Source: Amycolatopsis sp. GM8 | GTDB lineage: Bacteria; Actinomycetota; Actinomycetes; Mycobacteriales; Pseudonocardiaceae | Direction of reading: 5' to 3' | Assembly: GCF_021653975.1 (NCBI RefSeq) | Contig: NZ_JAJKFK010000009.1 | Coordinates: 116,322-180,321, forward strand | Length of the DNA stretch: 64,000 nt | In this document: positions 16,185 through 25,172 of the stretch, piece after piece | Position numbering within the stretch: the stretch's first letter is position 1 | Layout of the letters: each line of letters opens with the position of its first letter | Program-made: the position numbers and the translations under genes | The notes under the pieces: model-generated | Seen by the model: the letters and a program-made list of their open reading frames with translations, nothing else | Told to the model about the DNA's origin: nothing | Databases searched by the model: none

Positions 16185-17066
16185 ATGGTGGTGGAACTCG
16201 TCTCCATAATCGCCGTCGCGGGCGTCGCCTGGCTCGGTGCGAGCGTGCGCGTGGTCAAGCAGTACGAGCGGGGCCTGGTCTACCGGTTCGGCCGGGTGCG
16301 GTCGACCGTGCGGGAACCGGGGCTGACGATGCTCGTGCCGCTCGCGGATCGGCTGCAGAAGGTCAACATGCAGATCGTGACCCTGCCGGTGCCCGCGCAG
16401 GAGGGCATCACGCGCGACAACGTGACGGTTCGCGTGGACGCGGTGGTGTACTTCAAGGTCATCGACCCCGTGGTGGCCGCGGTGAACGTGCAGGACTACC
16501 GGTTCGCCGTGGGGCAGGTGGCCCAGACCTCGCTGCGCTCGATCATCGGCAAGAGCGATCTCGACGACCTGTTGTCCAACCGCGAGCGGCTCAACCAGGG
16601 CCTCGAGTTGATGATCGACAGCCCGGCGCTGGACTGGGGTGTGCACATCGACCGCGTGGAGATCAAGGACGTCGCACTGCCGGAGACGATGAAGCGCTCG
16701 ATGTCGCGACAGGCGGAGGCAGAGCGGGAACGCCGCGCGCGGGTCATCTCGGCCGACGGTGAGCTGCAGGCGTCGGAGAAACTGTCGCAAGCCGCCGCCC
16801 GGATGGCGGACACCCCCGCCGCGCTGCAGCTGCGGTTGCTGGAGACGGTGGTGCAGGTATCGGCGGAGAAGAACTCGACGCTCGTGCTGCCGTTCCCCGT
16901 GGAGCTGTTGCGTTTCGTCGACCAGTACACGCAACGGGCGCAGCAGCAGAACGAGACTCAGCAAGCGAAAGAAGCGGAGTCGCCGAAGGAAGTGCGGGCC
17001 TCGAAGGAGGCGGCCAACGGGCACCCACCCCAGCCGCGCCTCCCCGAAGGGGAGAAGTCCACCTAG
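16185..17066 (+). CDS. SPFH/Band 7 (slipin-like) membrane protein
   Basis: Stomatin/slipin-type scaffold protein of membrane microdomains. One N-terminal hydrophobic segment (VVELVSIIAVAGVAWLGASV) precedes the SPFH domain, seen in KQYERGLVYRFGRV and VDAVVYFKVIDP, and a charged coiled-coil region with a Gln/Glu-rich tail. ATG 16185 has GGGGAG at 6 nt and gives 293 residues; an upstream ATG at 16119 adds an unlikely extension. There is no adjacent NfeD gene, which often accompanies slipins. Confidence 0.9.
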   Translation: MVVELVSIIAVAGVAWLGASVRVVKQYERGLVYRFGRVRSTVREPGLTMLVPLADRLQKVNMQIVTLPVPAQEGITRDNVTVRVDAVVYFKVIDPVVAAVNVQDYRFAVGQVAQTSLRSIIGKSDLDDLLSNRERLNQGLELMIDSPALDWGVHIDRVEIKDVALPETMKRSMSRQAEAERERRARVISADGELQASEKLSQAAARMADTPAALQLRLLETVVQVSAEKNSTLVLPFPVELLRFVDQYTQRAQQQNETQQAKEAESPKEVRASKEAANGHPPQPRLPEGEKST

Positions 17067-17204
17067 TCCACCTTCTTCGTACACAGTGGACTCACGGTCG
17101 CGCCGCGGACGTCCCGCCAGCCACGGTGGCCCCGTCCCGGCGGCAGCGAACCCCGTGAGGGTTCTCATACCCGGGTCACCTGGGCAGGGGTCATACTCGG
17201 CGGC

Positions 17205-18401
17205 ATGGCTCGTCTCGCCCAGACCGCAGGCCTCACCGAAGTGCAGGCCGAGATCTTGTCCACCGTGCGCACGTTCGTGGACAAGGAGATCATCCCGCAC
17301 GCGCAGGAGCTGGAGCACGCCGACGCGTATCCCGCGGACATCGTCGAGGGCATGAAGGAGATGGGCCTGTTCGGGCTCACCATCCCCGAGGAGTTCGGTG
17401 GGCTCGGCGAGTCGCTGCTGACGTATGCGCTGGTGGTCGAGGAGATCGCGCGTGGGTGGATGAGCGTGTCCGGGGTGATCAACACGCATTTCATCGTGGC
17501 ACACATGATTTCCCGCCACGGCACGATCGAGCAGAAGCAGAAGTACCTGCCGAAGATGGCTCAGGGCGAGATCCGCGGGTCCTTCTCCATGTCCGAGCCC
17601 GATCTCGGTTCGGACGTGGCCGCGATCAAGACCCGTGCCAAGCGCGATGGCGACGAGTACGTCATCGACGGGTCGAAGATGTGGCTCACCAACGGCGGTT
17701 CCTCGAACCTGATCGCGTTGCTGGTCAAGACCGACGAGGGCGGCGAGAAGGCGCATCAGAACCTGACCACGTTCCTGGTGGACAAGCCCGAGGGGTTCGG
17801 CGAGGTCGCGCCGGGGCTGACGATCCCCGGCAAGATCGACAAGATGGGCTACAAGGGCGTGGACACCACGGAGGCGGTGTTCGAGGGCTACCGCATCCCC
17901 GCCACCCAGGTCCTCGGGCACGCCCCCGGCCAGGGGTTCGCGTTCATGATGGACGGTATCGAGGTCGGCCGGGTGAACGTGGCGGCGCGCGCGTGCGGGA
18001 TCGCGATCCGCGCGTTCGAGCTGGCCATCTCCTACGCCCAGCAGCGCACGACGTTCGGCAAGCCGATCGTGCAGCACCAGGCGATCGCGTTCAAGCTGGC
18101 GGAGATGGCGACGAAGGTCGAAGCCGCGCACCTGATGATGGTCAACGCCGCGCGGCTGAAGGACACCGGCGAGCGCAACGACGTCGCCGCGGGGATGGCG
18201 AAGCTCATCGCGAGTGAGTACTGCGCGGAGGTCACCCAGGAAGCCTTCCGGATCCACGGTGGCTACGGCTATTCCAAGGAGTACGAGATCGAACGCCTGA
18301 TGCGGGAAGCGCCGTTCCTGCTCATCGGCGAGGGCACCAGCGAGATCCAGAAGACGATCATCAGCCGCGGCCTGCTGCGCGACTACCGCGCGCGAGGCTG
18401 A
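17205..18401 (+). CDS. acyl-CoA dehydrogenase
   Basis: FAD-dependent enzyme introducing a 2,3 double bond into an acyl-CoA. FAD and substrate segments SFSMSEPDLGSD and KMWLTNGGSSNLI are clear, as is the C-terminal RIHGGYGYSKEYEIERLMRE. The IGEGTSEIQ segment contains the Glu at the usual catalytic base position. ATG 17205 gives 398 residues, normal for the family. No electron-transfer flavoprotein or other beta-oxidation gene is adjacent, so chain-length preference is unknown. Confidence 0.92.
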   Translation: MARLAQTAGLTEVQAEILSTVRTFVDKEIIPHAQELEHADAYPADIVEGMKEMGLFGLTIPEEFGGLGESLLTYALVVEEIARGWMSVSGVINTHFIVAHMISRHGTIEQKQKYLPKMAQGEIRGSFSMSEPDLGSDVAAIKTRAKRDGDEYVIDGSKMWLTNGGSSNLIALLVKTDEGGEKAHQNLTTFLVDKPEGFGEVAPGLTIPGKIDKMGYKGVDTTEAVFEGYRIPATQVLGHAPGQGFAFMMDGIEVGRVNVAARACGIAIRAFELAISYAQQRTTFGKPIVQHQAIAFKLAEMATKVEAAHLMMVNAARLKDTGERNDVAAGMAKLIASEYCAEVTQEAFRIHGGYGYSKEYEIERLMREAPFLLIGEGTSEIQKTIISRGLLRDYRARG

Positions 18402-18447
18402 CCATCCGGCCGCCCGATGGGCTGAACGAGTCAGCGGCTCGATAAAA

Positions 18448-18469
18448 GGGCGGTCACGGTGCACCGCCC
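18448..18469 (+). terminator. weak hairpin after the acyl-CoA dehydrogenase
   Basis: GGGCGGT and ACCGCCC pair across 8 nt (18448-18454 with 18463-18469), 46 bp after the dehydrogenase stop. No T run follows. Confidence 0.35.
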
Positions 18470-18535
18470 GCCGGGTTCGCGTGGTTTCCTAGGCATTGGC
18501 AGGATGGAACCCCGCTCGAACTCTCGTTACAGGTG

Positions 18536-19072
18536 ATGACCGTGACCAGCCCGTTTTCCTCATCAGGACGTCCCGCGCAAGGGCTGCCCCGGATGCCGAC
18601 GCCGCCGACCGGGTGGCCGATCGGCTCGTATTCGACCTACGCGGAGGCGCAGCGCGCGGTGGAACACCTCGCGGACGGCGATTTCCCGGTCGGGGACGTG
18701 ACGATCGTCGGCGTGGATCTCATGCTCGTGGAGCGGGTGATCGGCCGCCTGTCGTGGGGCCGGGTGATCGGCACCGGCGCGGTGTCGGGCGCCTGGTTCG
18801 GCCTGTTCGTGGGCATCCTGCTCGGCCTGTTCAGCGGCGGCGGCCCGGGCATCCACTACCAGCCGATCCTCGTCGGCCTCATTTCCGGCATGTTCTTCGG
18901 CGTTGTTTTTGCCGGCATCAGCTACGCCTCGACCCGTGGCCGGCGCGATTTCTCCTCCGCCAGCCAGCTCGTCGCCGGCCGGTACGACGTGCTCTGCCAG
19001 CCACGCAGCGCCGAACAGGGCCGCGATCTGCTCGCGAAACTCGCGATGCGCCCATCCGGGTCAACCGACTGA
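18536..19072 (+). CDS. general-stress-type membrane protein (Rv1234-like)
   Basis: A 178-residue protein with a soluble N-terminal part containing the general-stress-protein-like segment YSTYAEAQRAVEHLADGDFP. Two glycine-rich membrane segments follow (GAWFGLFVGILLGLFSGGGP and ILVGLISGMFFGVVFAGISY), then a short soluble tail. The glycine zippers resemble DUF1269/YlaJ-like stress proteins. ATG 18536 is chosen; a GTG immediately before it is equally possible. It sits just before lpqY, as Rv1234 does, but 120 bp and a strong lpqY ribosome binding site separate them. Function unknown. Confidence 0.82.
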   Translation: MTVTSPFSSSGRPAQGLPRMPTPPTGWPIGSYSTYAEAQRAVEHLADGDFPVGDVTIVGVDLMLVERVIGRLSWGRVIGTGAVSGAWFGLFVGILLGLFSGGGPGIHYQPILVGLISGMFFGVVFAGISYASTRGRRDFSSASQLVAGRYDVLCQPRSAEQGRDLLAKLAMRPSGSTD

Positions 19073-19194
19073 ATCGTTACCACGTCCGCTTGCCACCAAA
19101 CATCGCCCGGCATAAGTTGATTTCCCACCGATCCACTGGCACGTCGTAGTGCGGGGGTCCCCCTCCGGCGTGTTCGTCGGCGAAGGAGGCCCGG

Positions 19195-20505
19195 ATGGGC
19201 ATGGGGAGGACCCGGTCGTGGCGCCGGGTCACAGCCGTAGCGGCGGCGGGAATGGTCACCGCCGGTCTGCTGACCGCCTGTGGTTCGGGCGACGGCAACA
19301 CGGTCACCGTCTACATGTATCCCGAGGATCATTTCCAAGCCACCGTCGACAAATGCAACCAGCAGGCCGGCGGGCGCTACCACATCGTCTACAACAAGCT
19401 GCCGCGCACCGCGGACGGCCAGCGCGAGCAACTCGTGCGCAGGCTCGCCGCCGGCGACTCCAGCCTTGACATCCTGGGTCTCGACGTCACGTGGGTGCCC
19501 GAGTTCGCCGAGGCCGGCTGGATCGACGAGTGGACCGGCCAGAACAAGGCCCAGGCACAACAAGGTGTGCTACCCGGCCCGCTCGAAACGTCCACTTGGG
19601 ACGGAAAGCTGTACGCGGCGCCGAAGCACACGAACGTGCAGCTGCTGTGGTACGACGACCGGATCACGCCGAACCCGCCGAAGACGTGGGACGACATGAT
19701 GGCGCAGGCCGAGGCGCTCAAGGCGCAGGGCAAGCCGCACAACATCCTGTTCACCGGCGCCCAGTACGAGGGTCTGGTGGTCGTCTACAACACGCTCGTC
19801 GAGTCCGCCGGCGGCCACATCCTGTCCGACGACGGGAAGTCCGTGGTGATGGACGCGGGCGCGGTCAAGGGCCTGGAGGTGCTCCAAAAGCTCACCACGT
19901 CCGGGATCACCGACCCGTCGCTGACGAACCAGAAAGAGGACGAGGTCCGGCAGGCGTTCCAGCGCGGCAATGGCGCGTTCGAGCTGAACTGGCCGTTCGT
20001 CTACGCCTCCTACGCCGAGGACGACGCGGCGAACCTGTCGCATTTCAAGTGGGCCACCTATCCCGAGGTCGTCCCGGGCACGCCGGGTCGCACGACGATC
20101 GGCGGGATCGACCTCGCGGTCAGCTCGTACTCCAAGCACAAGGACGCGGCTTTCCAAGTGGCGCTGTGCATGCGCACCCCGGAGAGCCAGAAGTTCGCGG
20201 CGCTCAACGACGGCGTGCCACCGGTCGACGAGGCGCTCTACACCGACAACGCGCCGCTCGACCCGGGCAAGCCGGTGGATCCCGTCAGCAACCCGAGTAT
20301 GCAGACCGCGTATCCGATGCGGGACGCGATCCTGGCCGCACTCAAGACCTCCGCGGTCCGGCCGCTCACCCCGGCGTACCAGAGCCTGTCGACGGTGATG
20401 TCGAAGGTGCTCTCGCCGCCGTCGAAGATCGATCCACAAAGGACAGCGGATGAACTGCGCAAGCAGCTGTCTGACGCGCTCCAGTCGAAAGGGGTGATCC
20501 CGTGA
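19195..20505 (+). CDS. lpqY: trehalose ABC transporter substrate-binding lipoprotein LpqY
   Basis: Extracytoplasmic sugar-binding lipoprotein. The signal peptide has twin Arg residues, a hydrophobic stretch and a lipobox LLTAC with Cys29 as the lipidation site. A cluster 1 solute-binding fold follows over 436 residues. ATG 19195 is preceded by GAAGGAGG. It is followed without gap by two permeases and an ATPase in the order of Rv1235-Rv1238, the LpqY-SugABC system that recycles trehalose released during mycolate-type envelope synthesis. Amycolatopsis lacks mycolates, so here it probably scavenges trehalose or a similar disaccharide (inference). Confidence 0.9.
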   Translation: MGMGRTRSWRRVTAVAAAGMVTAGLLTACGSGDGNTVTVYMYPEDHFQATVDKCNQQAGGRYHIVYNKLPRTADGQREQLVRRLAAGDSSLDILGLDVTWVPEFAEAGWIDEWTGQNKAQAQQGVLPGPLETSTWDGKLYAAPKHTNVQLLWYDDRITPNPPKTWDDMMAQAEALKAQGKPHNILFTGAQYEGLVVVYNTLVESAGGHILSDDGKSVVMDAGAVKGLEVLQKLTTSGITDPSLTNQKEDEVRQAFQRGNGAFELNWPFVYASYAEDDAANLSHFKWATYPEVVPGTPGRTTIGGIDLAVSSYSKHKDAAFQVALCMRTPESQKFAALNDGVPPVDEALYTDNAPLDPGKPVDPVSNPSMQTAYPMRDAILAALKTSAVRPLTPAYQSLSTVMSKVLSPPSKIDPQRTADELRKQLSDALQSKGVIP

Positions 20506-21452
20506 GCTCCGTCGTCAGCGAAACCGTCGCGACACCGGTGAAAGCGGGGAAGAAGGCCAAACCGGTACTGAGCGAGGGAAAGAAGGCGGAGCGGCGGCTC
20601 GGCCTGCTGCTGTGCGCGCCCGCGGCCATCGTCATGCTGCTCGTCACCGCCTACCCGATCGGCTACTCGATCTGGCTGTCGCTGCAGCGCTACGACCTGC
20701 GGTTCCCGGCGGAGCGGGAGTTCATCGGCCTCGCCAACTACGCGGCCGTACTGTCCAATTCGTACTGGTGGACCGCGTTCGTCACGACGCTGGTGATCAC
20801 CGTCGTGTCCGTGGCGATCGAACTGGTGCTGGGCATGCTGCTCGCGCTGATCATGCACCGCACGATCGTCGGCCGTGGCCTGGTGCGCACGGTTTCCCTG
20901 ATCCCGTACGGGATCGTGACCGTGGTGGCCGCGTTCTCGTGGTACTACGCGTGGACGCCCGACACCGGCTACCTGGCGAACCTGATCGCCCCGGGCGGCG
21001 CGCCGCTGACGGAGTACCTGCCCTCGCTCGCGATCATCGTGCTCGCCGAGGTGTGGAAGACGACGCCGTTCATGGCGCTGCTGCTGATGGCCGGGCTCGC
21101 GCTCGTGCCGGACGATCTGCTCAAGGCCGCCGCGATGGACGGGGCGAACGCGTGGCAGCGGTTCATCAAGGTGATGGTGCCGGTGATGAAACCGGCGATC
21201 CTGGTGGCACTGCTGTTCCGCACGCTCGACGCGTTCCGGATCTTCGACAACATCTTCGTGCTCACCAGCGGTGCCAACGACACCTCCTCGGTGTCCATGC
21301 AGACCTACAACAACCTGATCAAAGGTCTGAACCTCGGCATCGGCTCGACGATGGCGGTGCTGATCTTCATCACCGTCGCGATCATCGCGTTCATCTTCAT
21401 CAAGCTCTTCGGCACGGCGGCGCCGGGCTCGGATTCGGGAGGCAAGCGCTGA
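20502..21452 (+). CDS. sugA: sugar ABC transporter permease SugA
   Basis: MalF-type permease, 316 residues with about six membrane segments and the cytoplasmic EAA loop visible as LLKAAAMDGANAWQRFIKVMVP. A Lys-rich N-terminal extension precedes the first helix. GTG 20502 overlaps the lpqY stop (GTGA), and the stop overlaps the sugB ATG, so the genes are coupled. Confidence 0.92.
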   Translation: MSSVVSETVATPVKAGKKAKPVLSEGKKAERRLGLLLCAPAAIVMLLVTAYPIGYSIWLSLQRYDLRFPAEREFIGLANYAAVLSNSYWWTAFVTTLVITVVSVAIELVLGMLLALIMHRTIVGRGLVRTVSLIPYGIVTVVAAFSWYYAWTPDTGYLANLIAPGGAPLTEYLPSLAIIVLAEVWKTTPFMALLLMAGLALVPDDLLKAAAMDGANAWQRFIKVMVPVMKPAILVALLFRTLDAFRIFDNIFVLTSGANDTSSVSMQTYNNLIKGLNLGIGSTMAVLIFITVAIIAFIFIKLFGTAAPGSDSGGKR

Positions 21453-22294
21453 TGGCCATGCAGGGCGCGATCACCGCGGGCCGCAGGACCCGCTGGACAC
21501 TGGTCAACATCGTGGTGGTGGTCTACGCGCTGGTTCCGGTGCTGTGGATCCTTTCGCTGTCGTTCAAGACGAAGGACACCCTCGACGACGGCAAGTTCAT
21601 CCCGCGGGCGTGGACCTTCCAGAACTACGCGGACATCTTCGTCACCGACGACTTCGTCCGGGCACTGGTCAACTCGATCGGCATCTCGCTCATCGCGACC
21701 GCGATCGCGGTCGTGTTCGGCACGATGGCGGCGTACGCGATCGCGCGGCTCGACTTCCCGGGAAAGCGCTTACTGATCGGCATCTCGTTGCTGATCGCGA
21801 TGTTCCCGCAGGTCTCGCTGGTGACGCCGCTGTTCAACATCGAGCGGACGCTGGGACTGTTCGACACCTGGCTCGGCCTGATCATCCCGTACATCACGTT
21901 CGCGCTGCCGCTGGCGATCTACACGCTGTCGGCGTTCTTCCGGGAGATCCCGTGGGAGCTGGAGAAGGCGGCGAAGATGGACGGCGCGACGCCTGCGCAG
22001 GCGTTCCGGCGGGTCATCGCGCCGCTCGCCGCGCCCGGCGTGTTCACCACGGCGATCCTGGTGTTCATCTTCTGCTGGAACGACTTCCTGTTCGCGATCT
22101 CGCTGACGTCCACCAACGCGTCCCGCACCGTGCCCGCCGCGCTGTCGTTCTTCACCGGCGCCTCGCAGTTCGAGGACCCGACGGGCACGATCGCGGCGGC
22201 CGCCGTCGTGATCACCATTCCGATCGTCCTGTTCGTGTTGTTCTTCCAGCGCCGTATCGTCGCTGGGCTGACCTCCGGCGCCGTGAAGGGGTAG
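21452..22294 (+). CDS. sugB: sugar ABC transporter permease SugB
   Basis: MalG-type permease of 280 residues with six membrane segments. The EAA loop reads ELEKAAKMDGATPAQAFRRV. ATG 21452 shares its A with the sugA TGA (TGATG). It forms the channel heterodimer with SugA and is followed two bases later by sugC. Confidence 0.93.
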   Translation: MAMQGAITAGRRTRWTLVNIVVVVYALVPVLWILSLSFKTKDTLDDGKFIPRAWTFQNYADIFVTDDFVRALVNSIGISLIATAIAVVFGTMAAYAIARLDFPGKRLLIGISLLIAMFPQVSLVTPLFNIERTLGLFDTWLGLIIPYITFALPLAIYTLSAFFREIPWELEKAAKMDGATPAQAFRRVIAPLAAPGVFTTAILVFIFCWNDFLFAISLTSTNASRTVPAALSFFTGASQFEDPTGTIAAAAVVITIPIVLFVLFFQRRIVAGLTSGAVKG

Positions 22295-22296
22295 AC

Positions 22297-23481
22297 ATGG
22301 CTGAAATCGTTCTGGACAAGGTGAGCAAGCGCTATCCCGACGGCGCGCTCGCGGTGTCCGAAGTGGACCTCACGGTCGCGGACGGCGAGTTCATCATCCT
22401 GGTCGGCCCGTCCGGCTGCGGGAAGTCGACCACGTTGAACATGGTGGCGGGGCTGGAGGACATCTCCGCGGGCGAGCTGCGCATCGACGGGCAGCGCATG
22501 AACGAGAAGGCGCCGAAGGACCGCGATATCGCGATGGTCTTCCAGTCCTACGCGCTGTATCCGCACATGAGCGTCCGGGAGAACATGGCCTTCCCGCTGC
22601 GACTGGCCAAAGTGGACGATTCGACGGTGCGCTCGAAGGTCGAGGAGGCGGCCCGGATCCTGGACCTGACCCAGCACCTGGACCGCAAGCCCGCGAACCT
22701 CTCCGGTGGGCAGCGGCAGCGGGTAGCGATGGGGCGGGCGATCGTGCGCAGCCCCAAGGCGTTCCTGATGGACGAGCCACTGTCCAATCTGGATGCCAAG
22801 CTGCGCGGGCAGATGCGCACCTCGGTGTCGAAGCTGCAGAAGCAGCTGGGCACGACAACGCTGTACGTGACCCACGACCAGACCGAGGCCATGACGCTGG
22901 GCGACCGGGTCGTGGTGCTGCGCGCCGGGTACGTGCAGCAGATCGACAGCCCGCAGTTTCTCTACGAGCATCCCGCGAACCTGTTCGTGGCGGGGTTCAT
23001 CGGCTCGCCGTCGATGAACTTCCTGCCGGCGACGCTGGAAGGCGGGCAGATCAAGAGCCCACTCGGCTCGTTCGCGCTGCCGGACCGGGTGCGGCGGCTG
23101 GCCGAGGCGGCGAACGCGCCGCGCGAGGTGATCGTCGGCGTGCGCCCGGAGCATTTCGAGGACGCCCAGCTGGTCGACGAAACGGCGAGCGCCGGCGGCG
23201 TCACGTTCACCGCGCATGTCGACGTGCTGGAGTCGATGGGTTCCGAGAAGTACGCCTACTTCACGGTCGAGGGCGAGCTGGCGAGCACCGCGGAACTGGA
23301 GGAGCTGGCGGCGGACACGGGGGCCGACGACGTGCCCGGCGGTGGCGCGCAGATCGTGGCCCGGCTGTCCGCCGCCTCGCGGATCGTCGAGGGCGGCCAG
23401 GCCTCGGTGTGGTTCGACGCCACGAAACTGCAGCTCTTCGACCCGTCTTCAGGTGCCAACCTCACTTATGAGGAGGCGTGA
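22297..23481 (+). CDS. sugC: sugar ABC transporter ATP-binding protein SugC
   Basis: MsmK/MalK-type ATPase of 394 residues. Walker A GPSGCGKST, Q-loop FQSYALYPHMS, signature LSGGQRQR, Walker B AFLMDEPLSNLDAKL and switch His (YVTHDQTEAM) are intact. A C-terminal OB-type regulatory domain (from about residue 240) is present. It completes the lpqY-sugABC operon; the vapBC promoter begins 2 bp after its stop. Confidence 0.95.
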   Translation: MAEIVLDKVSKRYPDGALAVSEVDLTVADGEFIILVGPSGCGKSTTLNMVAGLEDISAGELRIDGQRMNEKAPKDRDIAMVFQSYALYPHMSVRENMAFPLRLAKVDDSTVRSKVEEAARILDLTQHLDRKPANLSGGQRQRVAMGRAIVRSPKAFLMDEPLSNLDAKLRGQMRTSVSKLQKQLGTTTLYVTHDQTEAMTLGDRVVVLRAGYVQQIDSPQFLYEHPANLFVAGFIGSPSMNFLPATLEGGQIKSPLGSFALPDRVRRLAEAANAPREVIVGVRPEHFEDAQLVDETASAGGVTFTAHVDVLESMGSEKYAYFTVEGELASTAELEELAADTGADDVPGGGAQIVARLSAASRIVEGGQASVWFDATKLQLFDPSSGANLTYEEA

Positions 23482-23482
23482 T

Positions 23483-23502
23483 GCAGGCATGCCTGCTAGC
23501 AT
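23483..23502 (+). promoter_or_regulatory. vapBC operator/promoter: perfect palindrome next to a TAGCAT -10 box
   Basis: GCAGGCATGCCTGC (23483-23496) is a perfect 14-bp palindrome directly followed by TAGCAT (23497-23502), a good actinobacterial -10 element. The ATG of vapB is 6 nt further on, so the transcript would be leaderless. The palindrome abuts the -10 and is ideally placed for autorepression by the ribbon-helix-helix antitoxin. Confidence 0.7.
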
Positions 23503-23508
23503 GGGGTC

Positions 23509-23805
23509 ATGAGCCAGGTCACGTGGCGCGCTGAAGAGGAGCTGGTGCGGCGTGTCCAGCTCGCCGCCAAACAGCAGGGGAAGAGCATGAACGAATACGT
23601 GACCCAGGTTCTCGACGCCGCCACCAACCCGGAGCTGGCCGGGGACGAAGCCGCCCGGGTGCGTGAGCGCCTGCGGACGTCCGGCCTGCTCTGGGAGGGT
23701 GGAAGCCCGCGTGCCCGCCCGGATCCGGAGGCCGTGGCAGCTGCCAGAGCCGCGGCCGGCCGAGGTACCCCGGTTTCGTCGCTGGTCGCTGAAGAACGGG
23801 AGTGA
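23509..23805 (+). CDS. vapB: ribbon-helix-helix antitoxin (VapB-like)
   Basis: A 98-residue antitoxin. The N-terminal strand VTWRAEEELVRRVQLAAKQQGKSMN and helix NEYVTQVLDAA fit an Arc/CopG-type ribbon-helix-helix DNA-binding domain. The disordered Ala/Arg-rich C-terminus would wrap the toxin. It overlaps the toxin gene by the usual 4 bp. Position just after the sugABC/mdh region recalls the vapBC33 pair (Rv1241-Rv1242) of M. tuberculosis, although mdh is missing here. Confidence 0.85.
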   Translation: MSQVTWRAEEELVRRVQLAAKQQGKSMNEYVTQVLDAATNPELAGDEAARVRERLRTSGLLWEGGSPRARPDPEAVAAARAAAGRGTPVSSLVAEERE

Positions 23806-24236
23806 GCACGTTCGCGGATTCGTCCGCCCTCGTCAAGATCTATGCCGACGAGCCGGGGCACGAGGATGTCCGTGAGCTGCCCGCGCTGGTGGTCTCCCAG
23901 CTCGCGCGCGTCGAGGTGCCGGCCGCGCTCTGGCGGAAGTACCGGCTGCGCGAGCTGACACCGCGGCAGGTCAGCGTGCTCGTCGCGGAGTTCGAGGCCG
24001 ACTTCTACGGCACGCTGGACGAGCCGGGCCGGTTCGCCGTCATCCCGATCTCGGATCTCGTGCTGGAGACCGCTTCCCGGCTCACGCGCGTGCACGGCCT
24101 GCGCGGCTACGACGCCACCCAGCTCGCTTGCGCGATGCTGGCCGTCTCGGCGGACCGCGACTGCCGGACCTTCGCGGCGACGGACAAATCGTTACGCGCG
24201 GCCGCGGTGGGCGAAGGATTCACAGTCGTCCCTTAG
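23802..24236 (+). CDS. vapC: PIN-domain ribonuclease toxin (VapC-like)
   Basis: A 144-residue PIN-domain toxin, an Mg2+-dependent RNase often cutting tRNA or the sarcin-ricin loop. The acidic site is complete: D6 (FADSSALVKIY), E38 (RVEVPAALW), D104 (RGYDATQLACA) and D128 (AATDKSLRAA). GTG 23802 overlaps the antitoxin stop (GTGA). The target RNA cannot be inferred. The toxin appears intact, unlike the PIN remnant at 50353-50613. Confidence 0.92.
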   Translation: MSTFADSSALVKIYADEPGHEDVRELPALVVSQLARVEVPAALWRKYRLRELTPRQVSVLVAEFEADFYGTLDEPGRFAVIPISDLVLETASRLTRVHGLRGYDATQLACAMLAVSADRDCRTFAATDKSLRAAAVGEGFTVVP

Positions 24237-24296
24237 CCGATTCTCAGCCCCGTTCCGGCATGCTGAGCGTATGTACTCCCGGCGCGGAGCGAGCAC

Positions 24297-25172
24297 GTGA
24301 CGACAGTGGGGGTCGCGTGCGCCGTGTGCGCGGCGGTCGCCAGCGGAGTGGGTGCGCGGTTGCAGCACAAGGGTGTCCGCGCGGCGACCCAGCATGATCC
24401 GTTGAGCCTGCGGTCACTGGCGAAGCTCGGCCGCAATCCCGGCTGGAGCGTCGGTCTCGTGGTGCTGCTGACCGGGACCGCCCTGCAGATCATCGCGCTC
24501 ACCTATGCGCCGGTGATCGTGGTGGCGCCGCTGGTGGTGCTCGCGCTCCCGGTGGTCGTGGTGCTGGGCCGTCGTTTCGACGTGACGAGCCTGGCGGCGG
24601 TCGGGGCGGTGTCGATGGCGGTCGGTATCTTCGTCGCGCTGTCCAGCGGCGCGTCGTCGAACCCGCGGCTGCCACCGTCCGATGTCCTGGGGGCGGCGCA
24701 GATCGTCGCGGTGACCGTGATCGTGCTGGGCACGGTCGCCGCATTCACCCGCCGGCTGATCCGCTGTGTCGCGCTGGCGGCCGCGGCCGGTGCGTCGTAC
24801 GCGCTGGTGTCCGTGCTGATCCGGGAAATCGCGTTCACGGTCCGGACGCTGGGGCTCGCCGAGCTGCCGTGGACGGCGCTTTTCGGTGCTGTGGCAACGA
24901 TCCTGCTCGCCGCGTGGCTGGTGCAGCTGGCTTACGCGAGTGGCCCGCCCGAGATCGTGGTGGGCTGCGGGACCACGGTGAACCCGCTGATCGCGACCGT
25001 GCTCGGGATGACGATCCTCGGCGAGGCGCCGGCCGCAAACCCGCTGACGCTGGTCGAGCTGGCCGCGTGCGGGGCGGTGGCGATCGCCGGGGTCGCGGTG
25101 CTGACGCTGCGGCACCGTCAGCTGCTCGTCAGTTCGCCCAGCCGCCGTTCCAGGTACTCCCGCTCCACCTGA
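24297..25172 (+). CDS. DMT superfamily (EamA-like) membrane transporter
   Basis: A 291-residue protein with about ten hydrophobic segments in two halves, the layout of drug/metabolite transporters. It begins with GTG 24297 (VTTVGVACAVCAAVASG) and resembles the DMT proteins with a GARLQHKGVR loop after the first helix. The 3' end overlaps the convergent sigma-factor gene by 55 bp. The substrate is unknown. Confidence 0.8.
   Translation: MTTVGVACAVCAAVASGVGARLQHKGVRAATQHDPLSLRSLAKLGRNPGWSVGLVVLLTGTALQIIALTYAPVIVVAPLVVLALPVVVVLGRRFDVTSLAAVGAVSMAVGIFVALSSGASSNPRLPPSDVLGAAQIVAVTVIVLGTVAAFTRRLIRCVALAAAAGASYALVSVLIREIAFTVRTLGLAELPWTALFGAVATILLAAWLVQLAYASGPPEIVVGCGTTVNPLIATVLGMTILGEAPAANPLTLVELAACGAVAIAGVAVLTLRHRQLLVSSPSRRSRYSRST

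Noticed and set aside
16026..18464. Very long antisense open frame across SPFH and acyl-CoA dehydrogenase
   Set aside because: A consequence of high GC at third positions on the coding strand; the sense proteins have clear domains and the antisense has none.
18506..18528. ECF-type promoter GGAAC ... CGTT before the Rv1234-like gene
   Set aside because: The 14-nt spacer is 2-3 nt too short for known ECF promoters.
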